A stretch of 40,069 bases of DNA from Minisyncoccota bacterium. Its GTDB lineage: Bacteria > Patescibacteriota > Microgenomatia > UBA1400 > PJMF01. Under the pieces are notes generated by a model. That model was not told where the DNA came from. It did no database searches and worked only from the letters and a program-made list of their open reading frames with translations. Made by a program: the position numbers and the translations under genes. The stretch spans positions 1-40,069 of the forward strand of contig JABGTR010000032.1 of the NCBI GenBank assembly GCA_018646985.1, in the 5' to 3' direction. Shown piece by piece: positions 8,038 through 17,460 of the stretch (the first letter of the stretch is position 1; each line of letters opens with the position of its first letter).

Positions 8038-9276
8038 ATGGATAAAAGAATGCAGCGTCATTGGCTCCTGAGCATTGTACCCCTAATCATCGGCTTCATT
8101 TTTTTTATTAAACCCAATCCTATTTACGGAGTTGGTTGTGACCAAAACTCATGTGATAGTGCTGAAGATAGACAAGCTTGCCTACAGGAAACAATCAATA
8201 CTTGCAGCAGTCTAGTTAGTCAAAAACAACAAGAAAAAAAATCTCTTGATACTACCATTAGCATTATCAATGGCAACATTGCTATTCAGCAGTTACAGAT
8301 TGATCAAACCTTATTCCAGATTAATGCCTTGCAAAAAGAAGTCCAAGAATTAGCTGAAAGAATTGGAGGCTTGAATATCTCACTAGATAGACTCAGCTCC
8401 ATCTTAGTAGAACGAGTTGGAGAGCAATACAAAAGAACTCAGATTGACCCAATATTTTTATTATTTAGAGGTAAATCATTAAATAATTTTTTATCAGAAT
8501 ACAAGTATGTAAAATTAGCTAAAAAGCAAACTTTAGAAGCGATGCAGCGTGCAGAATCTCAGCGCCTGATCTACGATGAACAAAAAAATCTAAAGGAAGA
8601 AAAACAGCTAGAACTAGAAATAATTGAAAGCAAACTAGAGGCACAAAGAGTAACTTTAGCCAGTCAAAAGCAAGAGAAGGAAAACTTACTAGCCATCACC
8701 AAACATGATGAAGCTAGATATCAAACATTGCTCTCTGATGCTCAAGCAGAACTTCAGGCCCTGGTGAGTGCCAAATTTACTGGTAAAAAAGAAGGTGTAG
8801 CTGAGGGAGAAGTAATTGGTTTTATGGGTAGCACTGGCTTCTCGACTGGACCCCATCTCCACTTCAGTTACTTTAACCTAACAGAAGATGAAAATGATGA
8901 CTTGTTTGCTGGAGCTTCATATTATTTTTCTAGACACAGAGATCCATTTTCTCTCATATCTTCAAAGAGTGTTTATTTTGAACCTCACTCTTGCAATGAT
9001 GTCTCATCTGCTACTACTAAAGCTGTGGGAGGTGGCAACTCTGTTTGGCCAATGAATAACCCTCGAATTACCCAGTGTTATGGAAATACCCCTTACTCTT
9101 CCGCTTATCAAGGCAACTTCCACCGTGGAGTTGATCTAGTCGACTCTAATAATAAAGCTATTAAGTCTGTAAAATCAGGAATTGCTTATTTTTACAGAGG
9201 AGCAACTTCACTGGGGAATCATGTCCGAGTCTTCCACGAAGATGGGACCATGACTCTATACGCTCACATGCAGTAA
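8038..9276 (+). CDS. EnvC/PcsB-like murein hydrolase activator: signal peptide, coiled coil, M23 domain in permuted order
   Basis: Coiled-coil region, then GEVIGFMGSTGFSTGPHLHF, then NFHRGVDL...GNHVRVFHEDGTMTLYAHMQ at the C-terminus; directly after ftsEX. Confidence 0.85.
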   Translation: MDKRMQRHWLLSIVPLIIGFIFFIKPNPIYGVGCDQNSCDSAEDRQACLQETINTCSSLVSQKQQEKKSLDTTISIINGNIAIQQLQIDQTLFQINALQKEVQELAERIGGLNISLDRLSSILVERVGEQYKRTQIDPIFLLFRGKSLNNFLSEYKYVKLAKKQTLEAMQRAESQRLIYDEQKNLKEEKQLELEIIESKLEAQRVTLASQKQEKENLLAITKHDEARYQTLLSDAQAELQALVSAKFTGKKEGVAEGEVIGFMGSTGFSTGPHLHFSYFNLTEDENDDLFAGASYYFSRHRDPFSLISSKSVYFEPHSCNDVSSATTKAVGGGNSVWPMNNPRITQCYGNTPYSSAYQGNFHRGVDLVDSNNKAIKSVKSGIAYFYRGATSLGNHVRVFHEDGTMTLYAHMQ

Positions 9277-9284
9277 GTGATAGT

Positions 9285-10994
9285 TCAATCTAAACACAAC
9301 TCAGGGTGCTTGGAAGCATAAGCCACGGTGTCATAAACGTATGCGTAGTTCATTGCTCCGTTCTCAGACACAGCTTGATATAAGTAGGGAATAGGTGGCC
9401 TCTTGAAGTCTTCGTTTGTTACAAAATAAGCTGCCTTATTTTCCTTAACTGCTCTGCAACCAATATTCAGCATTTGCTCTTCAGAAACTATCAGATTATC
9501 TAGGCCAACCGCATGCTGAAAACCTGAGTCCTCTTTCTTGCCTAAAATAACATTCTCTTGGTAATGGCTGGGACTAATTTGACGATAATAAGCATAAGCC
9601 ATAATTGGATCAGAGAAAAAGGGCCTCACATAAATAGACACTTCGTCAGGATAAGAGTCTATAGTTTCAAATAACTTAGGCAAGTAAGATTGATAGGCTT
9701 CATCATACTTAACTGTATGGATAGTATAAAAACTAATTAAAAAGGGGAGACTTGATAAAATAACTGCCGCTGTTAATCCCCCACCAATAATTCTCTGCCA
9801 GTTGCGAGTTGCTAGAAACTGCCACCCAACTTGAACACCTAAAGTTATTAGCAAAACTAGAAATGGCAATAACGGAGAAAGCCTCACCATCTGTGGCTCT
9901 CCAGATAAAATAGATGGAATTGGAGCAATTAATAAACCTAGTAAAATAAAGAGTCGATCATTGTTTAAAGTTTTTTGAGCATCAACTTTAAATAGAGTTC
10001 CCACCACTCCCAGAAATAATAATGGCAGCAAAATTAAGTAAAACTGGCCAAAATTTTCAACAGATTGGTAACGATTTTGGACATCCCCAGTAGTAAATAA
10101 AAACTGGGGTGAGTAAGTAGCTACAAAACGTTTGACTAAGGTTTTACTTATATAAAGTGGTTTATTCCATAATCCATAACAAAGTAATCGCGGTAGTTTG
10201 GCATCACAAAAAGTTCTGTTTTGATTAATAGCCATCACCACACCCTCATCGGCTAAAATACCAACTTGATTAAATCTAGCTGCTCCGCTGGCTGCTAACT
10301 GTGGATGAAAAAGAGGGGTTACCAAAGCCACCAGAACAACCCCAAATACTGCAACTCGTTGCCACTTAATTTTTTTGCTTACAAACAGAAAAAGCAAAAC
10401 AGCAACAGAAAACAACAAGGTCACAGGACGAAAAGCAATATAGGTATACCAAGTCAGGGCCATCAGTGAAGCTGAAGCGACTCCCCACCAACTACTTTTT
10501 CCCCGAGCAACTTTATGTAAAAAAACTAAGCTAAGTGTAAAAAATAATAAGGCTAAGTTAGCTTCATACGCAAAACGACTCATCATAAAAGTCCATGGGC
10601 TTAAAGCCACTATTAATGAACCAAATAAAGAAAGCTCTTCTTTTATCTTAAATTCTCGCAACAGCCAGTAAATAGCAGCCACCAGTAATGATCCAAAAAT
10701 TACTGAAGGCAAACGAACTCCAACCGAATTTAAACCGATTAGCTTAATAAATGGCATCAACAAATATGCTTGAACTGGTAATTTTTGGTCACCAAAACCT
10801 TTGAAAATAACTGGCCAAGAAATACCATGCTCATCCATGCCTGTTTCTAACAATGAGTAAGAAATGTACCCAAAATGAGCCTCATCTATCAATAAACCTC
10901 GAGGAGATCTATCCAACCATAAAAAGCGAATTGCAAAGGAAAATAAAACTAAAACTAATAACAAGAAACTACTATAGCGTTTGAAAAAAGACAT
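9285..10994 (-). CDS. Glycosyltransferase family 39 (PMT/ArnT-like) membrane protein
   Basis: Multi-TM; LIDEAHFGYISYSLLETGMDEHG first-loop acidic motif; ATG at 10994 preferred over upstream TTG. Confidence 0.8.
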   Translation of the reverse strand: MSFFKRYSSFLLLVLVLFSFAIRFLWLDRSPRGLLIDEAHFGYISYSLLETGMDEHGISWPVIFKGFGDQKLPVQAYLLMPFIKLIGLNSVGVRLPSVIFGSLLVAAIYWLLREFKIKEELSLFGSLIVALSPWTFMMSRFAYEANLALLFFTLSLVFLHKVARGKSSWWGVASASLMALTWYTYIAFRPVTLLFSVAVLLFLFVSKKIKWQRVAVFGVVLVALVTPLFHPQLAASGAARFNQVGILADEGVVMAINQNRTFCDAKLPRLLCYGLWNKPLYISKTLVKRFVATYSPQFLFTTGDVQNRYQSVENFGQFYLILLPLLFLGVVGTLFKVDAQKTLNNDRLFILLGLLIAPIPSILSGEPQMVRLSPLLPFLVLLITLGVQVGWQFLATRNWQRIIGGGLTAAVILSSLPFLISFYTIHTVKYDEAYQSYLPKLFETIDSYPDEVSIYVRPFFSDPIMAYAYYRQISPSHYQENVILGKKEDSGFQHAVGLDNLIVSEEQMLNIGCRAVKENKAAYFVTNEDFKRPPIPYLYQAVSENGAMNYAYVYDTVAYASKHPELCLD

Positions 10995-11002
10995 CAAAGA
11001 TT

Positions 11003-11008
11003 ATTATA
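11003..11008 (-). promoter_or_regulatory. -10 TATAAT 8 nt before ATG 10994
   Basis: Minus strand TATAAT-AATCTTTG-ATG. Confidence 0.5.
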
Positions 11009-11037
11009 ACGAAAAAAAGGACAACTGTTTACTTCTT

Positions 11038-11270
11038 TTACCTCTGATTGATATTTGTTGCATTGCCTTCTTCATCAATATCATAGTATAGATAACCAGG
11101 AAGAGAAGATTTTATTGAAACTGATACAAACCAAATTCTTTTCCTTCAGAAACAGTAATTGCACCTATGCTTTCGTTAAGAAGATTACCACCTGCATTAA
11201 TGTTCTTCTCAGCAGCTTCTCTTGCTGCCTCCTCTGCTGCTTCTTTGGAAATAGGAGTTCCTTCAAACAT
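11038..11270 (-). pseudogene. Small hypothetical protein, apparently frameshifted (about 77 aa if restored)
   Basis: Minus-strand ORF MFEGTPISKEAAEEAAREAAEKNINAGGNLLNESIGAITVSEGKEFGLYQFQ* (11112-11270); one extra nt restores ...EFGFVSVSIKSSLPGYLYYDIDEEGNATNINQR*. Confidence 0.5.
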
Positions 11271-11309
11271 AAGTTCTTTCTATTAATTAAATAAAGTAAT
11301 CAAAGTATA

Positions 11310-12188
11310 TCATGACCCACGAGCCATCTTCCACCACCAGTATGGCTTCCATAACAAATAGGCCATCTTTTGCCACAGATCAGCATGTTTCCAAGTGAAA
11401 ATATTGGCATGCCTCCAACTCATCTCTTCCATCTTTTTTTGCCCAAAAACATCAGTGTTGGTAGTTTCATGATTATGGTCCACTTTTGCTTGTGGCTCAA
11501 ACAAAACCTGCCAACCTTTTTTTCGAGCCATATGAGATAGATCTATATCTTCCCAGTATGCTGGATAGTAAGCTAGGTCAAGTCCACCAATTTCTAGCCA
11601 TTTTTCTCGGCTAAACATGGCACTGCCGCCACTTGCCCAAGCAGTCTTACCTGCTTTGAGATCATCTCCTTTAGAGTGAATAAACATGCCTCGCTCAAAC
11701 CAAAGCTTGTTCTTACCACTTTTGGCTCCCCCATGTTCATGATCAAACTCTAGACAACCAACAGCAAAAACATTTTCATCTTTAAAGTAAGGGACCAATT
11801 TTTTTACAGTATCTGGGTAAGCACTAACGTCATCATTAACTAAAAAAATTAATGGGTGCACAGCTAGTTCTACTCCCCGATTACTATTAGCGGCAAATCT
11901 TAAATTAGTATGATTTAGAACATAGCTAATCTCAATATTCTTCTGACCCTTTTTATACTTACCTTTGTATAGGGTGAAGTCATCTTTCTTAACACCTCTG
12001 CCAAGCTCAAATTTTTTCTTTAACCAGGTTAGAGTTTCTTTAAAACCACCGTCATCAACCATTATCACCTCATCGCCATTCCGGAGTGAGTTTAAAACTG
12101 AGGGCAGATTTTTCTCCATTAATACACTTCCACGATAAGTAGGGATTACGACTGAAACACCCAATTTAACTAAGCGTTTATTTTTCAT
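11310..12188 (-). CDS. Glycosyltransferase family 2
   Basis: VSVVIPTYRGSVLMEKNLPSVL, MVDDGG, FLVNDDV, YWEDIDLSHMARKKGW. Confidence 0.9.
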   Translation of the reverse strand: MKNKRLVKLGVSVVIPTYRGSVLMEKNLPSVLNSLRNGDEVIMVDDGGFKETLTWLKKKFELGRGVKKDDFTLYKGKYKKGQKNIEISYVLNHTNLRFAANSNRGVELAVHPLIFLVNDDVSAYPDTVKKLVPYFKDENVFAVGCLEFDHEHGGAKSGKNKLWFERGMFIHSKGDDLKAGKTAWASGGSAMFSREKWLEIGGLDLAYYPAYWEDIDLSHMARKKGWQVLFEPQAKVDHNHETTNTDVFGQKKMEEMSWRHANIFTWKHADLWQKMAYLLWKPYWWWKMARGS

Positions 12189-13279
12189 GAATTAATCATA
12201 TCAAATAATTTTTTCTCAAAAACATTTAAATCAAAATTTTTGACTTGTTTTCTTGCAATACCTTGGTATTTACTTCTTAACTTCTCACTACTCATAACTT
12301 GCTTAGTTTTTTCTAAACATTCGTCTTCATCATTCCATAAAAGATTAATCAATTTTTCACCCAGCACTTCCAACTGACCGCCTTTACCGTGGACTACTGG
12401 CACACAGCCAGCGGACATAGCCTCAGCGGTGCTAATTCCAAAATGCTCGACTTTTTCTGGATGTTTTTCCTGGTCAACGTTAAATCCAGCAGCATGCCAA
12501 TAAATACTAGCCTTAGCGTACCAATCTAAAAGCTCTTTCCTATCTAAATCATGATAAAACTCAACTGGCAAACCCCTTTTCTTACGCTTGACCGCAGACA
12601 GATACTCCTTATCCTCCACTGAGCCAATAAAGACTAGTTTCCAGCCTTTAGTTTCTGTGGGATATTTAGTAACTAGTTTCCGAAAAACATCTATTAAAAC
12701 ATCTTGTCTCTTGCTATGTAACTGACGGAAAAACCTACCCACACTTAAAATAATTTTTTCTTTTTTTATCAAATGACTAGCTTTACTAAGCTCACCCACA
12801 TCTACTAGTGGATTATGAATTAGATCTACTTTTACTGGCCAGCTAGATTCAACTATTTCCTTTGTAAATTCAGAGTTAGTATTTTTAACTTGCCACTTTT
12901 TCAACTTAAACTGCTCTAAGGTTGAGCTTTTATCAATCTTCAAGGGAAACTGAATATGAAGAATATTCTTTTTAGCTAAAGACAAAAACAAACTGCCATC
13001 AGTTAAATAGTAGACCACATCAAATTGACGAGTCCAAAAAAGTTTTTTGATAAAACTAGCTGCTGATCCTAGTGGCGAAGGCACAAAAAAAACATTATCT
13101 AAAGAACGATTTAAGAATCGCTCATATTTTTTAACTATCGAAGCATCACCTGCGTACTGCTGAGGAATAGCAATCGAGACCGTATGTTTTTTGGCTAAGC
13201 TAGTTGCCACATCCAAAATATATTTTTCACCACCGCCAGTATGTTTAGGAATATAGGGTGAATAAATGCAGATTTTCAT
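12185..13279 (-). CDS. Glycosyltransferase family 4
   Basis: KICIYSPYIPKHTGGGEKYILDVA, ILSVGRFF, HFGISTAEAMSAGCVPVVHGKGG. Confidence 0.92.
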   Translation of the reverse strand: MKICIYSPYIPKHTGGGEKYILDVATSLAKKHTVSIAIPQQYAGDASIVKKYERFLNRSLDNVFFVPSPLGSAASFIKKLFWTRQFDVVYYLTDGSLFLSLAKKNILHIQFPLKIDKSSTLEQFKLKKWQVKNTNSEFTKEIVESSWPVKVDLIHNPLVDVGELSKASHLIKKEKIILSVGRFFRQLHSKRQDVLIDVFRKLVTKYPTETKGWKLVFIGSVEDKEYLSAVKRKKRGLPVEFYHDLDRKELLDWYAKASIYWHAAGFNVDQEKHPEKVEHFGISTAEAMSAGCVPVVHGKGGQLEVLGEKLINLLWNDEDECLEKTKQVMSSEKLRSKYQGIARKQVKNFDLNVFEKKLFDMINS

Positions 13280-14112
13280 TATTCATCCTGCCACATTTTT
13301 GAAATCTGTTGCTCTATTTTTTTGTAAGAATTTTCTAGAGAGGGCTTGCGCTGTCTTTCCCAAAGCTGAACGTAAACTAACATTTTATTAATGCCTTGAA
13401 CAATAGACTCAATCCAGCCTTCAGTGCCATCTCGATAGCCTTGTTTTAAAATTCCACGTCGAATAAACTCCATAATTCCTTTTCGCAAAACAGTGGTGAT
13501 CTTAACTGGCTTGGGATTAGCTTTAGCTAATAAATCAGCCTCAATAGCTGTCCAAGAAATAGTTTTTTTTAATCCGTCTAGAGTATTGCGATGTGTAAGA
13601 TGAATTAGAGGTGATTTTAGCCTAATCTCTTCTCCTGTAAACCTGGGGCTTTCATGGATATCTCCATACCATTCCTCGAACTTATTTCTATTGAAGACTC
13701 GTGTTACGGGATCTTTATCCCAACCACCATGCTGCATTATTTTTCCATAATGAATATTCTGGCGAGGCATACTCAGAGCAACTGCTGCCGATGTTTCTAT
13801 CTGGACCATAATTTCTTTAGCCAAAATTGGAGTTACCCGTTCATCAGCGTCAACATAAACTACCCAATCTGTCTTAACTTTTTTTAAAGCTTCATTCCTA
13901 GCCTTAGCCATGCTCCGATGAGAGAAACCAACCACTCTCACTCCAGCACTCTCAGCTAAACTAGCAGTATTATCATCTGAGGCGCTGTCTATAACTAAAA
14001 CATCATCGCACCAAGATAAAGTATTAATACAATTAACGATCATCTCTGATTCATTCTTAGCAATAATTATCGCAGTAATACTAGGATTACGAGTGGATTT
14101 AGATTTTGTCAT
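13279..14112 (-). CDS. Glycosyltransferase family 2, WaaE-like
   Basis: ITAIIIAKNESEMIVNCINTLSWCDDVLVIDSASDDNT; DWVVYVDADERV. Confidence 0.9.
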   Translation of the reverse strand: MTKSKSTRNPSITAIIIAKNESEMIVNCINTLSWCDDVLVIDSASDDNTASLAESAGVRVVGFSHRSMAKARNEALKKVKTDWVVYVDADERVTPILAKEIMVQIETSAAVALSMPRQNIHYGKIMQHGGWDKDPVTRVFNRNKFEEWYGDIHESPRFTGEEIRLKSPLIHLTHRNTLDGLKKTISWTAIEADLLAKANPKPVKITTVLRKGIMEFIRRGILKQGYRDGTEGWIESIVQGINKMLVYVQLWERQRKPSLENSYKKIEQQISKMWQDE

Positions 14113-15019
14113 AGGGTTGCTTCCCCATTTTTCTACTTAAAACATGAGAAACTGCTTTTTTCTCAACTGGATTTCCATTCAATAGAGTCCTCAATGCATA
14201 AGAAAGACTAGTCAACTTGACTCTCCAAGAGCCATATTTTAGACCGATAAAGACCCTGTTCCTAGTTTGATAGTATGTATGTAAAGCTGAGCCGGAACCA
14301 CCACTAGATCCTGCATTGTGGTGCCAAATAAATGAATCAGGACAATACAACACTTTAAAACCTTTTTTACGAGCCCTAACACTTAGATCCACATCCTCAT
14401 AATATAAGAATAACTTGTCATCTAGCATGCCGACTGTCTCCAGTATCTCTCTAGAAATCAAAATACAACACCCGGTGCAAAAATCTGTTTCAACTGTTTT
14501 ATCACATTGACCGCGATCAATTTCATCTACTCCTCGATGGAAAGCAATTAGATTTGGCCAATCGATTGCCCCACCGCCATACCAGATAATATTTCCTAAT
14601 TCAGATTTGGGATAAGCCTCCTTGTGATACTCATAGCCTTTAGCAAAATAAATTTTAGGAGCTACCATTCCACCCGAGTCTTCATCTTTTAGGTTGTCAT
14701 GAAGGTGAGTTAAGAAATCAGGATCAACAGTAGTGTCATTATTTAGCAAACAAATATAATCTGGATCATAATGTTCGGCTGCATAAGTTACACCCAGATT
14801 ATTACCACCAGAAAAACCAAGATTTGACTCACTCCTAATGACATGAACATGATCATCTTGAAGAGACTTGGGTAGCTTAACTGGTTTTTGGGAAGCATTA
14901 TCAACAATGATTACTGAATAAGTAAAATTTTTAGCTTTTAAAGCCTGCAACGAACGAACACACATTTTGGTCAATTCCTGAGAATTGTAATCAACCAATA
15001 TAATCGAGATATGATCCAT
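14099..15019 (-). CDS. Glycosyltransferase family 2, rhamnosyltransferase-like
   Basis: ISIILVDYNSQELTKMCVRSL, NLGFSGGNNLGV, LLNNDTTVDPDFL, LFLYYEDVDLSVRARKKG. Confidence 0.9.
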   Translation of the reverse strand: MDHISIILVDYNSQELTKMCVRSLQALKAKNFTYSVIIVDNASQKPVKLPKSLQDDHVHVIRSESNLGFSGGNNLGVTYAAEHYDPDYICLLNNDTTVDPDFLTHLHDNLKDEDSGGMVAPKIYFAKGYEYHKEAYPKSELGNIIWYGGGAIDWPNLIAFHRGVDEIDRGQCDKTVETDFCTGCCILISREILETVGMLDDKLFLYYEDVDLSVRARKKGFKVLYCPDSFIWHHNAGSSGGSGSALHTYYQTRNRVFIGLKYGSWRVKLTSLSYALRTLLNGNPVEKKAVSHVLSRKMGKQPYDKI

Positions 15020-15053
15020 GGTAATTATTATATCCTATTGAAAGATGAAGTCA

Positions 15054-15962
15054 CTAGATCATTAGCTTTCTTCGTAATCGCCAGATCAACTTCTTAATAC
15101 CGCTAGTGTGCTTGATTTGAGTGTCAGCCATCCAGTAAGCCAGCTCTCTTTTGAACTTAGACAGAGAGCCCAAAGTTTTCTCTAAGCTTTGCTTCTTCTG
15201 AGGGAAACCTTGCTTTTCCCAAACTTTCATTTTCATGACTGCATCTGAAACCGACTGCAAAATAGACAAGCTTGCTCCATGGACACCATCTTCTATGCCT
15301 TCTTGAGAAAAAAGTCGACGTAAAAAAGAACTGGTAAATTCTTCTATTATTTCTGAAGAGGTTAGCTCCTGTTTGGTTTTTTTCTCTCCAGCTTGAATAG
15401 AACTATAGCGATTGAATCGCTCTACAAATTCTGAGACAGATTGATAATTATGATGTAGGAGAACAAACTTTTCTTGAGCTGGAAATTCTTTAACTTCACC
15501 TTTGGTGATTGGCACACTGTGGATTTGATCAGACCACTCGACGTGATTTTTTCTAAAAAACCTCAGCTGATAATCTGGCCACCAGCCAGTTTTTTGGATC
15601 CATTTATCGAAGATAATATTTTTTCGTGGCAAGTAAAAGCAGTCTGGCAAATCAGCTTGATCTTTAGCCTTAACAATACTGGAGATTGCCTTTTTTAAAC
15701 CAGGAGTGACTTCCTCATCTGCATCAATAATTAAGATCCAGTCACCAGTGGTTTTACTAATAGAAAAATTTCTAACTGGTTCAATATAGCCATAATTTTG
15801 ATGTGAAAAAACTTTATCAGTATATTTTTTAACTATATCTACGGTTTTATCTTGACTATGAAGATCAACCACAATGATTTCATCAGCAAATTTGACTGAT
15901 TTGAGTGCTCTTTCAATAACTGCTTCATGATCTTTGGTAGAAATAATAACAGAAAGGGTCAT
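15054..15962 (-). CDS. Glycosyltransferase family 2, WaaE-like
   Basis: LSVIISTKDHEAVIERALKSVKFADEIIVVDLHSQDKT; DWILIIDADEEV. Confidence 0.9.
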   Translation of the reverse strand: MTLSVIISTKDHEAVIERALKSVKFADEIIVVDLHSQDKTVDIVKKYTDKVFSHQNYGYIEPVRNFSISKTTGDWILIIDADEEVTPGLKKAISSIVKAKDQADLPDCFYLPRKNIIFDKWIQKTGWWPDYQLRFFRKNHVEWSDQIHSVPITKGEVKEFPAQEKFVLLHHNYQSVSEFVERFNRYSSIQAGEKKTKQELTSSEIIEEFTSSFLRRLFSQEGIEDGVHGASLSILQSVSDAVMKMKVWEKQGFPQKKQSLEKTLGSLSKFKRELAYWMADTQIKHTSGIKKLIWRLRRKLMI

Positions 15963-17458
15963 ATTACCTTTGCTTTCAGGCTTGATAGCTCAGCCCATAT
16001 TTTCTTCCATCCTAACATCAATACGATCAATACGTACAGCAGACTCACCCCCATCATTCCAGCTAGCATCCAATTCAAACTTTGGCTCCAAAGAGACAAG
16101 CCACTCCAACCCACTACCCCCATAACCAATGACGCTAGAAACTGTGGCCAAATATTAGTGATTACATTGATGTTGACGTGCTTCTTAACATAAATAATTG
16201 GCAAGAATGAAGTGAATGAGATAGCAAAGGCTGCTACTGAAACGCCATTAAATCCGAAAAATGAAATTGAAATCGGGGTTATGATCCAGGTTAGAACTGT
16301 CCATAGAATCATCAGCTTGAGAGTTTTGTTGATCTCCCCAATTGCGTTAAGAGTGTTGACTAGTGGCGAAGAAAGGGCTGCCCAACCAATACTAATGGTA
16401 AACAAGATAAAACTGAATATAGCTGGCTGCCACTTAGCATAGCTAGGAACAACTACTGTTAGCGGCTTAATGAAGACACTCATTCCGACTAAGATGGGGA
16501 AAATTGCTAAAGTAATAAAGAAAATTGACTTCTCGATCGCTTTCCTTAGTGCCTCTTTATTATTCTGTAATCTAGAAAAAGTGGGGAAAGTAACTGCTAG
16601 TATATTCTGAACTGTTAAGTTGTAAGGATACTGAGACCAAGTCTTGGCCCATTGAATATAACCAAATTCTTTAAGCGGCAAAAACATTCCTAGAGCTAAG
16701 AAAAATAGCTGGTCTTTAATCCTGGCTAGAAAGTCTGCTAACTGGAACTTAGCACCATAACCAATTAAAATTTTGAGGGCTTTCTTATTTAACGTCAGAC
16801 CTATCTTCCAAGGCTGAATTAAACTCATCACTATTACCCCAATCACTGATCTAGCCATGATTGCATAAGCATAAGCCAATGCTCCTGCACCTTTCCAAGC
16901 TAAGAAAACTAGGATTGAGTAGAAAGCAACTTGTTCAAAGATCTGGGGCAAGACTAATTTAGAAAACTCTAGTTTTCGCTCTAACTTTATCGAAGGAATC
17001 GTTTTTAAAGTTGCCAGAGGAAAAGAAAAGGCCAAACTAAGCAACACCCACACTCCAACCTGACCTGTTTTCTGATGGACTATGCCTGTAGAAATAATAA
17101 TTCCCACCACGGCTACTATTAGCCAAGATAAAATTTGTTGGACCGTAAAAGCAGTTCGATACTCTTTCAGAGTAGGTTTAGATTTTTTTTGAACCAGAGC
17201 CGCTGCTAAGCCAATATCAGAAAAGAAAACTAATAGCCCAATAATCTGGACCACGAACCCATAGATACCAAAGTCTTCTGGAGATAAGAATGCACTTAAA
17301 AATAAAGATGAGACTAGCCCTATAGCTTGTAGAATAGCTGTTCTGCCGACATAAGAAACTGCTCCTGAAACAGTTTTCTTCTTGATACTTTGCAGCTCAT
17401 CCTTATCTAATATTTCTTCTAAATCTGGAGCTGTATCTTGAGAAGTCAATTGAGTCAT
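15959..17458 (-). CDS. Polysaccharide flippase / lipopolysaccharide biosynthesis protein (Wzx-type)
   Basis: About 12 TM segments; AILQAIGLVSSLFLSAFLSPEDFGIYGFV typical of the PST/MVF family. Confidence 0.9.
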   Translation of the reverse strand: MTQLTSQDTAPDLEEILDKDELQSIKKKTVSGAVSYVGRTAILQAIGLVSSLFLSAFLSPEDFGIYGFVVQIIGLLVFFSDIGLAAALVQKKSKPTLKEYRTAFTVQQILSWLIVAVVGIIISTGIVHQKTGQVGVWVLLSLAFSFPLATLKTIPSIKLERKLEFSKLVLPQIFEQVAFYSILVFLAWKGAGALAYAYAIMARSVIGVIVMSLIQPWKIGLTLNKKALKILIGYGAKFQLADFLARIKDQLFFLALGMFLPLKEFGYIQWAKTWSQYPYNLTVQNILAVTFPTFSRLQNNKEALRKAIEKSIFFITLAIFPILVGMSVFIKPLTVVVPSYAKWQPAIFSFILFTISIGWAALSSPLVNTLNAIGEINKTLKLMILWTVLTWIITPISISFFGFNGVSVAAFAISFTSFLPIIYVKKHVNINVITNIWPQFLASLVMGVVGWSGLSLWSQSLNWMLAGMMGVSLLYVLIVLMLGWKKIWAELSSLKAKVI

Positions 17459-17460
17459 GT

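Noticed and set aside
11055-11294. Plus-strand 79-aa ORF
   Set aside because: Cys/Leu/Ser-rich nonsense composition; the minus strand here reads as a frameshifted small protein.
15927-16442. Plus-strand ORFs inside the flippase gene
   Set aside because: Antisense to a strong multi-TM flippase; no own motifs.
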